Of a stretch of DNA of 64,000 bases, positions 52,808 to 60,626 are shown piece by piece. A program made the translations under genes and the position numbers. Within the stretch, counting starts at the first letter, position 1, and each line of letters begins with the position of its first letter. The stretch is from Scandinavium ludwigii_A (GTDB lineage: Bacteria > Pseudomonadota > Gammaproteobacteria > Enterobacterales > Enterobacteriaceae). The stretch lies in NCBI GenBank assembly GCA_050516505.1, contig CP191518.1:3286001-3350000 (forward strand). The letters are read 5' to 3'. The notes under the pieces were generated by a model, which was given only the letters and a program-made list of their open reading frames with translations, had not been told where the DNA came from and did not search any database.

Positions 52808-54358
52808 CCCGGTAAAATCGCGCATGCCTTCCACCAACGCTTCGCACCACGCGGCATAATCATGGCCGCTGGACGACGGATGGAAGCTGACGCGATATCC
52901 TTTATCACGCAACACCTGCTCAAACTCCCGCGTATTCGAGTAATTTCCGCCGCCGGGCCCGCGCGTTTCAAACGTACCAGCCTGGAGCCAGAAACGAATC
53001 GGGTAGCGCGGCGCCTGCTGATATTGACGCGTCAACCAATCTGTCGCTTCGCCTTTCGGTGCCCACCAGTACGAACCGGACAGACTTAACACGTTGCCAA
53101 ACAGGTTCGGATAGCGCAGCGCCACCCACGACGACGCCAGCCCGCCGTAGCTCGACCCTGCCAGCACCGTTTTATCCCGTTGCAGGTTCACTCCTTTACG
53201 ATGCAGCCACGGCAACAGTTCGTGCGCCATAAAATCGGCAAAGCGCGGATTCGGCGGCAGCTCAATCCCGCGTCGGGCGTTATCCAGCGTATCGATAAAA
53301 ACCACGTTGACGGGCGGCAGCACGTGGCGTGCAATCAGGTCATCGAGCACGTTGGCAAAATGGTAATCGTCCTGATACTGCTTGCCGTCAAACAGCAAGA
53401 GCGTCCAGCGCGCGGGCTGCGATACACGTGGGCGGTAAATTTTGATTTCACGGGTGTTGCCGAGAAAATCGCTGTCAATCTGATGGCGCGTCAGTTGCCC
53501 GGAGTGAATCGGCTTTTTCATGCGCTGCAAAGTGCAGTAGCGCGCCGGGTCCAGCGCCAGAAGGGAATGACGCTTCCAGCGATCGTTGGCAGGATTGAGG
53601 CTGTTGGGGTTGAGCGGATCGGCCTGTGCACTGACCCGCATTGCCCGCAGTTGTTCGTGTGCATTGCCCTCTATTTTCGGCACATCCGGCGCCAGCTGAT
53701 ATTGCATCAGCGTGTCGGCAGGCACGACATAGCTACGAAACCAGACGTCAGAATTACCGAGCCGAAATAGCGGATCATGTTCGCCCGCGGGCGATCCAAG
53801 CAGAAACACGTTCTTATGCGCCCCGCGCCACAGGAACGTCACCCGTTTATGCCGGGAATCGACCGGCTCCACTAATGGCGTGCCCTCATGCTGACGCGCT
53901 TGCCAGAAAGCGTCCGTCGTTGCGCCGTTCTGCAACTGTTTCGCCAAGGTTTGCAGTCGTGGGCTGACAGGGGCTGGGCTGTCGGCACTGGACAGCGGTG
54001 CGGTCTCTTTTATCCGCCACTGAAATTGCCAATGTGTGCCTTCGTTGCCCTGCAATACCAGGGTGGTGCTTTGATGCGGTGGCAGCGAAAACAGAAGCGA
54101 CTGGGTGCCATCCGCCGGCCCACCTTCAATCAGGGCGCGGATTCGACGGTTGTCGCGGTCAAGTAAACGGGCATCCGTTACCCCGGAAAGCGTCGCCTGC
54201 ACGTAGTTTTCCCCTAAAGCGGGCAACTCAAAGCAAACTTCGCCACTGGCATCAAATTTGCCCTTTTGCTCTCCTTGAACCGATGGCGACTCGCAGGTCG
54301 CCGCTGCAGCGGGTAAAGCACTTAACCCAATCAGCACACCACTCCATGCCATCTTCAT
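52793..54358 (-). CDS. Exported Fes-like esterase (candidate periplasmic siderophore esterase)
   Basis: A 521-residue protein with a signal peptide (MKMAWSGVLIGLSALPAAAA). The middle part resembles the Fes N-terminal domain (VTFLWRGAHKNVFLLG, LGNSDVWFRSYVVP), and the C-terminal esterase domain has DGKQYQDDYHFANVLDDL, nucleophile GSSYGG (AGSSYGGLASSW) and catalytic-His region SSGHDYAAWCEAL. It is a secreted paralogue of Fes and IroD/IroE-type esterases. A Fur-like box lies upstream. The start is inferred from the signal peptide; the ribosome site is about 11 bases away. Confidence 0.8.
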   Translation of the reverse strand: MKMAWSGVLIGLSALPAAAATCESPSVQGEQKGKFDASGEVCFELPALGENYVQATLSGVTDARLLDRDNRRIRALIEGGPADGTQSLLFSLPPHQSTTLVLQGNEGTHWQFQWRIKETAPLSSADSPAPVSPRLQTLAKQLQNGATTDAFWQARQHEGTPLVEPVDSRHKRVTFLWRGAHKNVFLLGSPAGEHDPLFRLGNSDVWFRSYVVPADTLMQYQLAPDVPKIEGNAHEQLRAMRVSAQADPLNPNSLNPANDRWKRHSLLALDPARYCTLQRMKKPIHSGQLTRHQIDSDFLGNTREIKIYRPRVSQPARWTLLLFDGKQYQDDYHFANVLDDLIARHVLPPVNVVFIDTLDNARRGIELPPNPRFADFMAHELLPWLHRKGVNLQRDKTVLAGSSYGGLASSWVALRYPNLFGNVLSLSGSYWWAPKGEATDWLTRQYQQAPRYPIRFWLQAGTFETRGPGGGNYSNTREFEQVLRDKGYRVSFHPSSSGHDYAAWCEALVEGMRDFTGLVRK

Positions 54359-54398
54359 TGCGCTTACATTCCTGTAGAAATGGGCTAACAACGTTAAT

Positions 54399-54417
54399 GC
54401 AAATGGGAATGGTTTTC
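54399..54417. promoter_or_regulatory. Fur-box-like site upstream of the exported esterase
   Basis: GCAAATGGGAATGGTTTTC matches the Fur consensus at about 12 of 19 positions and lies 41 bp before the esterase start. Confidence 0.5.
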
Positions 54418-54470
54418 AATATCATATAAAGAAGGGCTTTATCATGCCCCGAAAGCGCAGCGTAACGGGC

Positions 54471-54498
54471 AAAAAAAACCGCACACTAATGTGCGCGG
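54471..54498 (-). terminator. Intrinsic terminator overlapping the ramA stop codon
   Basis: On the minus strand CCGCGCAC-ATTA-GTGTGCGG is followed by eight T. The ramA TAG (54488-54486) lies in the loop/stem, so the last ramA codons form the terminator. Confidence 0.85.
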
Positions 54499-54827
54499 CT
54501 TTGGTTTTCTTTGCGCCACGCACCGGGCGGCTGTTTAAAGGTGCGGGTAAAGACTCGGGTAAAGGTTTGCTGCGAGTCAAAGCCGTACTTCAGGCAAATG
54601 TCGTACACCTTCTGATCGGTATCGCGTAATTCCTGTGCCGCTAATCGCAACTTACGCTCGCGAATATAGCGGCCAAGGCTCTCCCCTTTTTGCTGCAAAA
54701 ACAGACGCTGCAAATGCCATTTCGAATATCCCGCATGGCGGGCGATATCGTCAATGCGCAGCGGCTGGTGCAGGTTGTCGTCAATCCACTCGACGATGGT
54801 GTCAATAACCTGAGCGGAAATCGTCAT
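54486..54827 (-). CDS. ramA: AraC-family multidrug-resistance activator RamA
   Basis: A 113-residue protein with two AraC-type helix-turn-helices: IDDIARHAGYSKWHLQRLF and VYDICLKYGFDSQQTFTRVF, then TRTFKQPPGAWRKEN. It begins MTISAQVIDTIVEWIDDN like RamA of Salmonella and Klebsiella. RamA activates acrAB-tolC and related stress genes. Repressed by RamR from the divergent promoter. AGGAAGG precedes the ATG. Confidence 0.97.
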   Translation of the reverse strand: MTISAQVIDTIVEWIDDNLHQPLRIDDIARHAGYSKWHLQRLFLQQKGESLGRYIRERKLRLAAQELRDTDQKVYDICLKYGFDSQQTFTRVFTRTFKQPPGAWRKENQSRAH

Positions 54828-54860
54828 ACCTTCCTCCCCTTTTTCTGAACTGTAAGGTGG

Positions 54861-55961
54861 TTATTCCCACCAGGCACGGAACTGTTGGTCACGGTTGGCA
54901 ACCCACACCGGCTCGCCCTGAACCGGCGTTAACAAACGAAAATCTTTCCCTTCGCTGGCGGTGCTCAGCTGTTTGTAGGGGTCATCCCAGGTATGTTTAG
55001 CGAGCACAAATCGCCCCGCATGGCCCGGTAATACCGCCCGCGCATTGAGGTCAACTGCCGCCTGCACGGTTTCTTCTGGCAGCATGTGAATGTATTTCCA
55101 GTCCTGGTCATACTGGCCGTTTTCCATAATGGCTAAATCAACGTGACCGAACTGCTCGCCGATGGCCTTGAAGTGCGGGCCATAACCGCTGTCACCGCTG
55201 TAATAAATATTTTGTTCAGGGGTGACGAACATGAAGCTGCCCCACAGTGTCTGGTTGCGCTTCAGGCCACGGCCCGAGAAATGCCGCGCGGGAAGCACGT
55301 GTACGGTCAGTTCATCGCTGATGGTGACCTGCTGCTGCCAGTCCGCTTCGGTGATGACGGCGCTGTCCATCCCCCAATAACGCAGGTGTGAACCCACGCC
55401 CAACGGGGTAACAACACGTTTTATTTTCGGCATCAACGCCTTGATGGTGGCGTAATCGAGATGATCGTAATGGTCATGAGAGATGATCAGCAGGTCAATT
55501 TCCGGCATCGATGCGGCGGTCCATGGGTATTCCCCTTCAAACGCTTTATTGAGGAATGAGAACGGCGCGGCGTAGTTGCTGAACACGGGATCAATCAGAA
55601 TGCGCTTCCCGGCGAGCTGCAAATACCATGACGAATGGCCGAGCCAAATCATCACATCCTGTTGGACAGGCAAGCTTGCCAGATCGGTTTTGACAAGCGG
55701 CAACGGCTGATCGGGTCGCGCATTCGGGCGTTTGGTGGTCAGAAATTCCCAAATCGCACGCGGCATACTTTTCTGCCCGGACCAGTTGGGCGTCGGCTGC
55801 TGGTTATGAAACTGACCGTCGTGATAGTGCGCGGAGCTTTCTACAGCATTTAACTGTGCGCCCTGGGGCGCCTTGCCGAAACCGGCATTCAACACGAACG
55901 GTAAACTCGCTGCACTGGCAATTAACATAATGACAACCACACTTAAAAGAGGACGCTGCAT
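54861..55961 (-). CDS. romA: RomA, MBL-fold hydrolase of the ram locus
   Basis: A 366-residue metallo-beta-lactamase-fold protein. It has an N-terminal hydrophobic segment (LLSVVVIMLIASAASLPFVL) and metal site SHDHYDHLDY; further ligands are likely near GDSGYGPHF and LPGHAGRF. It belongs to the NAPE-PLD/UlaG-like group. In Enterobacter and Klebsiella romA is cotranscribed with ramA; here the gap is 33 bp with no terminator. Its biochemical role is unclear. Confidence 0.92.
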   Translation of the reverse strand: MQRPLLSVVVIMLIASAASLPFVLNAGFGKAPQGAQLNAVESSAHYHDGQFHNQQPTPNWSGQKSMPRAIWEFLTTKRPNARPDQPLPLVKTDLASLPVQQDVMIWLGHSSWYLQLAGKRILIDPVFSNYAAPFSFLNKAFEGEYPWTAASMPEIDLLIISHDHYDHLDYATIKALMPKIKRVVTPLGVGSHLRYWGMDSAVITEADWQQQVTISDELTVHVLPARHFSGRGLKRNQTLWGSFMFVTPEQNIYYSGDSGYGPHFKAIGEQFGHVDLAIMENGQYDQDWKYIHMLPEETVQAAVDLNARAVLPGHAGRFVLAKHTWDDPYKQLSTASEGKDFRLLTPVQGEPVWVANRDQQFRAWWE

Positions 55962-56018
55962 ATCCTGGCCCGAAGACTCGCTCCATCCGGTTGGAGACGA
56001 TGAGGAGAAAACTTGATT

Positions 56019-56038
56019 ATGAGTGAGTAAGCACTCAT
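56019..56038. promoter_or_regulatory. RamR operator palindrome
   Basis: ATGAGTG-N6-CACTCAT, the known RamR-binding palindrome, 57 bp upstream of romA and 116 bp upstream of ramR. It implies RamR control of romA-ramA and perhaps autoregulation. Confidence 0.9.
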
Positions 56039-56154
56039 TATAGAAAGGAAGAGAAAGTCGTCAAGCCGATTTTCAATTTTTGACATTCAACATTGAAGTG
56101 CTGCAAGGGGCATGTTTCAATCGGTGTTTTTTCCGGCCTGAGAGGTAAAGTGTA

Positions 56155-56736
56155 GTGGCTCGTCCTAAGAGTGAAGACAAAAAACAAGCGTTACTGGAAG
56201 CCGCAACGGTCGCCATTGCTCAGCAAGGTATCGCGGCCTCCACGGCCCTGATCGCCCGCAATGCGGGGGTTGCCGAGGGAACGCTGTTTCGTTATTTCGC
56301 CACCAAAGACGACCTGTTCAACGCCCTTTACCTGCACCTGAAAAGCTCGCTGTGTGAGACGATGTTGACGGGCATTACCGATGCCGTCACCCCGAAAGAT
56401 TTCACCCGCTGCATCTGGAATAGCTACATTTCCTGGGGCGTGCGTAATCCTGTCGGCCATAAAGCGATTCGCCGTATGGCGGTCAGCGAGAAAATCACCG
56501 CCGAAACCAAGCAGCAGGTTACCGACATGTTCCCGGACTTGCACAAACTGTGTCAGCGGTCGGTACGTAGTATCTTCCTCACCACCGCGTTTCAGGCTTT
56601 TGGTGATGCGTTGTTTTTATCGCTCGCCGAAACCACCATCGAATTTGCCAGCCATGAACCCGATCGCGCGAACGATCTAATCGCCCTCGGATTTGAAGCC
56701 ATGTGGCTGGCGCTGGCCGAAGAAACCACCGCATGA
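56155..56736 (+). CDS. ramR: TetR-family repressor RamR
   Basis: A 193-residue regulator. N-terminal TetR helix-turn-helix: QALLEAATVAIAQQGIAAST then AGVAEGTLFRYFATKDDLFN. The C-terminal ligand-binding domain includes FIWNSYISWG-like CIWNSYISWGVRNP. It represses ramA and responds to bile acids and dyes in Salmonella. It starts at GTG 56155 with AGAGG upstream. The stop overlaps ybdF by ATGA. Confidence 0.95.
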   Translation: MARPKSEDKKQALLEAATVAIAQQGIAASTALIARNAGVAEGTLFRYFATKDDLFNALYLHLKSSLCETMLTGITDAVTPKDFTRCIWNSYISWGVRNPVGHKAIRRMAVSEKITAETKQQVTDMFPDLHKLCQRSVRSIFLTTAFQAFGDALFLSLAETTIEFASHEPDRANDLIALGFEAMWLALAEETTA

Positions 56737-57101
56737 ATGGCGAGGCGTTAATTAAACACGCGCATCAGTTCGCGCTGGAACTGCCCTTCACCGAACAAAC
56801 CTGGCCGTTTGGCCCGGAATACGATGTGTACCGCGTCGGCGGTAAAATCTTCATGCTTGCCATGACCCTGCGTGGCAAACCGCTGATCAACCTGAAAGCG
56901 GATCCGCAGAAAGCCCTGCTGCATCAGGAAATTTATAAAAGTATTGAGCCGGGTTATCACATGAACAAAAAGCACTGGATAACCGTCTACGGCGGCGACG
57001 ACATCAGCCCGGAACTGGTGGAAGACTTAATCACCGACTCCTGGCACAACGTGGTTGATAAGCTGCCGAAGCGCGACCAGAAACGCCTGCGCCCACAATG
57101 A
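56733..57101 (+). CDS. ybdF: MmcQ/YjbR family protein YbdF
   Basis: A 122-residue DUF419 protein: WPFGPEYDVYRVGGKIFMLA, LINLKADPQKALLHQEIY, GYHMNKKHWITVY and SWHNVVDKLPKRDQKR. Matches E. coli YbdF. It probably binds DNA or nucleic acid (double-wing fold) but function is unknown. ATG overlaps the ramR stop, suggesting translational coupling; frame starts earlier but this start matches YbdF. Confidence 0.93.
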   Translation: MNGEALIKHAHQFALELPFTEQTWPFGPEYDVYRVGGKIFMLAMTLRGKPLINLKADPQKALLHQEIYKSIEPGYHMNKKHWITVYGGDDISPELVEDLITDSWHNVVDKLPKRDQKRLRPQ

Positions 57102-57116
57102 TTTTCTGGCGAAAAC

Positions 57117-57147
57117 GATAAGTGTTATCGCATTTTTGACACTTATC
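57117..57147. promoter_or_regulatory. Inverted repeat upstream of nfsB
   Basis: GATAAGTGT (57117-57125) and ACACTTATC (57139-57147) with a 13-base spacer. Between ybdF and nfsB; in E. coli nfsB is a MarA/SoxS/Rob target from this region. It may be an operator or part of a marbox; not certain. Confidence 0.45.
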
Positions 57148-57221
57148 ATTTGCCGACACTCCCTGTACTCTGCTCCCACTTAACGCGCTTAAGGCGCTGT
57201 AATCCTTGAAGGGGAGTCATC

Positions 57222-57875
57222 ATGGACATTATTTCTGTTGCGTTAAAACGCCATTCAACCAAAGCCTTCGACGCCAGCATGAAGCTGAGCGCTGAACAGG
57301 CCGAAAACCTGAAAACCCTGTTGCAGTACAGCCCTTCCAGCACCAACTCCCAGCCGTGGCACTTTATCGTAGCCAGCACTGAAGAAGGCAAAGCGCGCGT
57401 CGCCAAATCTGCCGCCGGTGGTTTCGTATTCAACGAGCGCAAAATGCTGGATGCGTCCCACGTGGTGGTGTTCTGCGCCAAAACGGCGATGGACGATGCA
57501 TGGCTGGAAAAAGTGGTCGATCAGGAAGAAATTGATGGCCGTTTTGCGACCCCGGAAGCGAAAGCAGGCAACCATAAAGGCCGCGTGTTCTTTGCCGACT
57601 TACACCGCAAAGAGCTAAAAGATGATGCGCACTGGATGCAGAAACAGGTTTACCTCAACGTCGGTAACTTCCTGCTGGGCGTGGCCGCGATGGGCCTCGA
57701 TGCTGTACCTATTGAAGGCTTTGACGCGGCGGTAATGGACGAAGAATTTGGCCTTACCGAGAAAGGCTTCACCAGCGTGGTGGTTGTGCCGGTTGGCCGT
57801 CACAGCGTGGAAGACTTCAACGCCGCGCTGCCGAAATCTCGCCTGCCGCAGAGCACGACCCTGACTGAAATTTAA
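57222..57875 (+). CDS. nfsB: Oxygen-insensitive NAD(P)H nitroreductase
   Basis: A 217-residue FMN-dependent nitroreductase. FMN-binding motif SSTNSQPWHF, dimer region with WMQKQVYLNVGNFLLGVAAMG, and GLDAVPIEGFD. It reduces nitrofurans, quinones and dihydropteridine-like substrates. Starts MDIISVALKRHSTKAFD as in E. coli NfsB. It follows ybdF and lies in the RamA neighbourhood, so RamA/MarA control is plausible. Confidence 0.97.
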   Translation: MDIISVALKRHSTKAFDASMKLSAEQAENLKTLLQYSPSSTNSQPWHFIVASTEEGKARVAKSAAGGFVFNERKMLDASHVVVFCAKTAMDDAWLEKVVDQEEIDGRFATPEAKAGNHKGRVFFADLHRKELKDDAHWMQKQVYLNVGNFLLGVAAMGLDAVPIEGFDAAVMDEEFGLTEKGFTSVVVVPVGRHSVEDFNAALPKSRLPQSTTLTEI

Positions 57876-57882
57876 GGCTGCT

Positions 57883-57908
57883 GCCCGGCCTGCGTGATGC
57901 GACCGGGC
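57883..57908. repeat. REP-like palindrome after nfsB
   Basis: GCCCGG ... CCGGGC stem (GCCCGGCCTGCGTGATGCGA then CCGGGC), 8 bases after the nfsB stop. The rest of the 228-bp gap to the next gene holds nothing I recognise. Confidence 0.6.
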
Positions 57909-58103
57909 GATTTCAGTAAAGCTGGATCAGCCGTGATTCAACGCCAGAAACGTAGCGTATCGGACAAAAGTAGTCACAACGGGTGAACAGAACGTGAAAC
58001 ACGCTCGAGAAAAATCGTTAAGCCGAGGATTTTTAGGCAGGAAATAAGGCGTTAGTTTTTCCACGACATCTCTTTGCAGAGATTGTCATGGGATTAATGT
58101 GAC

Positions 58104-58973
58104 TCAGCCCTGCCGGGCAAACCATTCCAGCGCCCGTTCACCGGCTTCATCTACCGGTAAATAAACCAGCAAACGCGAACCGTTGCGCGGCGCGGAATAC
58201 CAGTACATTTGTTGCAGGTTGAACGCCCCCAGCTCGGGGTGGTTAATTGTTTTGATTTGATTCTCAACGCCGCGCACCTCGTAGCGTTGATGCCAGAGGG
58301 CTTCGAATTCCGCAGAGGCCGCAAAGAACCGCGCCAGCTTGTTTTCCCACTCTGCTTCACCGCGATGTTCTGCCATTGCAGCACGAAAATAGGACACGAA
58401 CATCGGGAGCACATCCGGGTTCGCCAGGCGGCTGCGCCAGTTCTCATTGGTGAGATAAAGATAGATGCAGTTGCGGTCTTCTTCCGGGATCGTCGCGTAA
58501 TCGACGCCCATCATGTGACAAAAGCTGTCATTCCACGCCACGATATCAAACCCGGGGGTCTGAATGCTCGCGGGCTGTGGCATCAGGCTGTCGAGCATCC
58601 GGCGGGTACCGGGGCTGATGCCTTCACACTTAGGCACCTGCAATGTTTCCAGCGGAGCCAACCCGGCCAGCACAAACAGATGGCGCGTTTCCAGGGCGCT
58701 GCACTGCAACGCCTGCGCTATCGCCTGCATCACGACCACCGACGGATTCACTTCCCTGCCCTGCTCGAGCCACGTGTACCAGGTCACGCCGACGTCTGCC
58801 AGCATCGCCACTTCTTCCCGTCGCAGGCCCGGCGTGCGACGTCTTCCGCTACGGGGCAAGCCGAGCCGCTGTGGATCCAGACTTTCTCGCCGTGAACGTA
58901 AGAATGCGCCGAGCTGTTTACGGTTGTCGTCATAGCGTGTGGCTACGCGTTCAGGCTGTGTAATAAGTGACAT
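58104..58973 (-). CDS. XRE-family regulator with MmyB-like ligand domain
   Basis: A 289-residue protein. N-terminal XRE helix-turn-helix: LGAFLRSRRESLDP, RRTPGLRREEVAMLADVGVT and YTWLEQGREV. The C-terminal MmyB-like domain binds fatty acids in related proteins; it contains FDIVAWNDSF and INHPELGAFNL. GGAGG precedes the ATG. Divergent from a DHA2 efflux gene, so probably its repressor; a perfect inverted repeat sits between them. Confidence 0.88.
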   Translation of the reverse strand: MSLITQPERVATRYDDNRKQLGAFLRSRRESLDPQRLGLPRSGRRRTPGLRREEVAMLADVGVTWYTWLEQGREVNPSVVVMQAIAQALQCSALETRHLFVLAGLAPLETLQVPKCEGISPGTRRMLDSLMPQPASIQTPGFDIVAWNDSFCHMMGVDYATIPEEDRNCIYLYLTNENWRSRLANPDVLPMFVSYFRAAMAEHRGEAEWENKLARFFAASAEFEALWHQRYEVRGVENQIKTINHPELGAFNLQQMYWYSAPRNGSRLLVYLPVDEAGERALEWFARQG

Positions 58974-58997
58974 GTCACCTCCAGCAGGGGAGTGCCA

Positions 58998-59023
58998 GTA
59001 CCAGTATAAGCAAGAACTGGTAC
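58998..59023. promoter_or_regulatory. Candidate operator between the MmyB-type regulator and the DHA2 pump
   Basis: GTACCAGT-N10-ACTGGTAC, perfect 8-bp arms. Lies 25 bp from the regulator start and about 60 bp from the pump gene. Confidence 0.6.
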
Positions 59024-59081
59024 CCGTTTATTCATTCAGCGATGCTACGTCCGATCCCTGAATGACGCAATGGAGAATCCC

Positions 59082-60500
59082 ATGAAAACGTCTGCTGTTT
59101 CACCCGGTCGCGCCGGTCTGCTGTTGCTCTTAACCGGGCAAATGTTACCGCTGATTGATACGTCCATCACCAACGTGGCGCTGGATTCCATCACCCGTTC
59201 GCTGCATACCAGCCCGACCCAGTTGGAGCTGATTGTGGCGCTGTATGGCGTGGCCTTCGCCGTGTGTCTGGCGATGGGCAGCAAGCTGGGCGACAACTAC
59301 GGTCGTCGGCGCCTGTTTATGTGGGGTGTGGCGCTGTTTGGTGTGGCGTCCCTGCTGTGCGGCATGGCGAACTCAATTCATTCGCTGCTGGCGGCCCGTG
59401 TGTTACAGGGCGCGGGCGCGGCGCTGATCGTGCCGCAAATTCTCGCCACCTTGCACGTCACGCTGAAAGGCAGCGCCCACGCCCGCGCCATAAGTCTGTA
59501 CGGCGGCATCGGCGGAATTGCGTTTATTGTCGGGCAAATGGGCGGTGGCTGGCTGGTGTCGGCGGATTTCGCTGGGCTGGGCTGGCGTAACGCCTTCTTT
59601 ATTAACGTGCCGATTTGCCTGCTGGTGCTGGCGTTCAGTCATCGCTACGTCCCCGAAACCCGCAGCGAAACACCGTCGGGCATCGACTGGCCGGGCACAC
59701 TGTATCTGGCGGCGATCCTTTGCTGTCTGCTGTTCCCGATGGCGCTCGGCATGGAGCTGCACTGGCCGTGGACATTAAAGCTGATGCTGCTGGCGCTGGT
59801 GCCGCTGGTCTGGCTGATGCGCGCCAGCGCCCAGGCAAAAGAGCAGCGTGGGCAAACGCCACTGTTACCGCCGCGGCTATTGAAACTGCCGAGCATCCGC
59901 TTCGGCGTACTCATCGCCCTGCTGTTCTTCAGCGCCTGGTCTGGCTTTATGTTTTGTATGGCGCTGACGATGCAATCGGGTCTCGGCATGGCGCCATGGC
60001 AGTCGGGCAACAGTTTTATCGCGCTCGGTATCGCCTACTTTGTTTCCGCGCTGTACGCCCCGAAACTGATTGCCCGCTACAGTATGGGACGCATTTTGCT
60101 CACCGGCCTGACGGTACAAATTAGCGGCCTGCTGTTGTTGATGGTGACTTTCTGGTATTTCGGCATGCATACGCAGGCGCTGACGCTGGCCCCGGCGACT
60201 GCGCTGGTCGGCTACGGTCAGGCGCTGATTGTGAACAGCTTCTACCGGATTGGGATGCGTGATATCGATGCCCGCGATGCAGGAGCCGGCAGCGCCATTC
60301 TCAGCACCTTACAGCAGTCGACGCTGGGCCTCGGGCCTGCGGTTTTAGGCAGCGTGTTTCTGGCGCTGGCGTCACAGGGCGATTACACCGCCGCCATCGT
60401 CGGTTTTCTGGCGCTGGAAGTCATCATGATGCTGGTCCTCGCCGCAGTCGTGGTGAGCTACCGTCGTCATTTAAATCGCAGTCCGTTGCCGTCAATATAA
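59082..60500 (+). CDS. DHA2-family MFS efflux transporter
   Basis: A 472-residue membrane protein with 14 expected segments. DHA2 signature motifs: LIDTSITNVALDSI (motif D1), KLGDNYGRRRLFMWG (motif A) and ARVLQGAGAALIVPQ (motif B). It probably exports drugs or lipophilic compounds; substrate unknown. GGAG lies 6 bases before ATG 59082. Divergent from the MmyB-type regulator. Confidence 0.88.
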   Translation: MKTSAVSPGRAGLLLLLTGQMLPLIDTSITNVALDSITRSLHTSPTQLELIVALYGVAFAVCLAMGSKLGDNYGRRRLFMWGVALFGVASLLCGMANSIHSLLAARVLQGAGAALIVPQILATLHVTLKGSAHARAISLYGGIGGIAFIVGQMGGGWLVSADFAGLGWRNAFFINVPICLLVLAFSHRYVPETRSETPSGIDWPGTLYLAAILCCLLFPMALGMELHWPWTLKLMLLALVPLVWLMRASAQAKEQRGQTPLLPPRLLKLPSIRFGVLIALLFFSAWSGFMFCMALTMQSGLGMAPWQSGNSFIALGIAYFVSALYAPKLIARYSMGRILLTGLTVQISGLLLLMVTFWYFGMHTQALTLAPATALVGYGQALIVNSFYRIGMRDIDARDAGAGSAILSTLQQSTLGLGPAVLGSVFLALASQGDYTAAIVGFLALEVIMMLVLAAVVVSYRRHLNRSPLPSI

Positions 60501-60549
60501 TTCCGGCTGATTTGCATCTTATTCTTTCAGCGGTCATTATGCCTTTTCA

Positions 60550-60609
60550 GATGCCCTAAATAATTCGAGTTGAAGCTAACGCATCTGCAGCTTGAAGTAT
60601 GAAGGGCAT
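60550..60609. repeat. Short ERIC element lacking the central core
   Basis: Starts ATGCCCTAAATAATTCGAGT and ends GCAGCTTGAAGTATGAAGGG CAT, the two outer ends of the ERIC consensus. The central part (AGGAGCTTAC...AAGTAAGTGACTGGGGTG) is missing, giving about 60 bp instead of 127. It lies 17 bases before mscM. Confidence 0.75.
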
Positions 60610-60626
60610 AATAGAAAGGAGATGTT

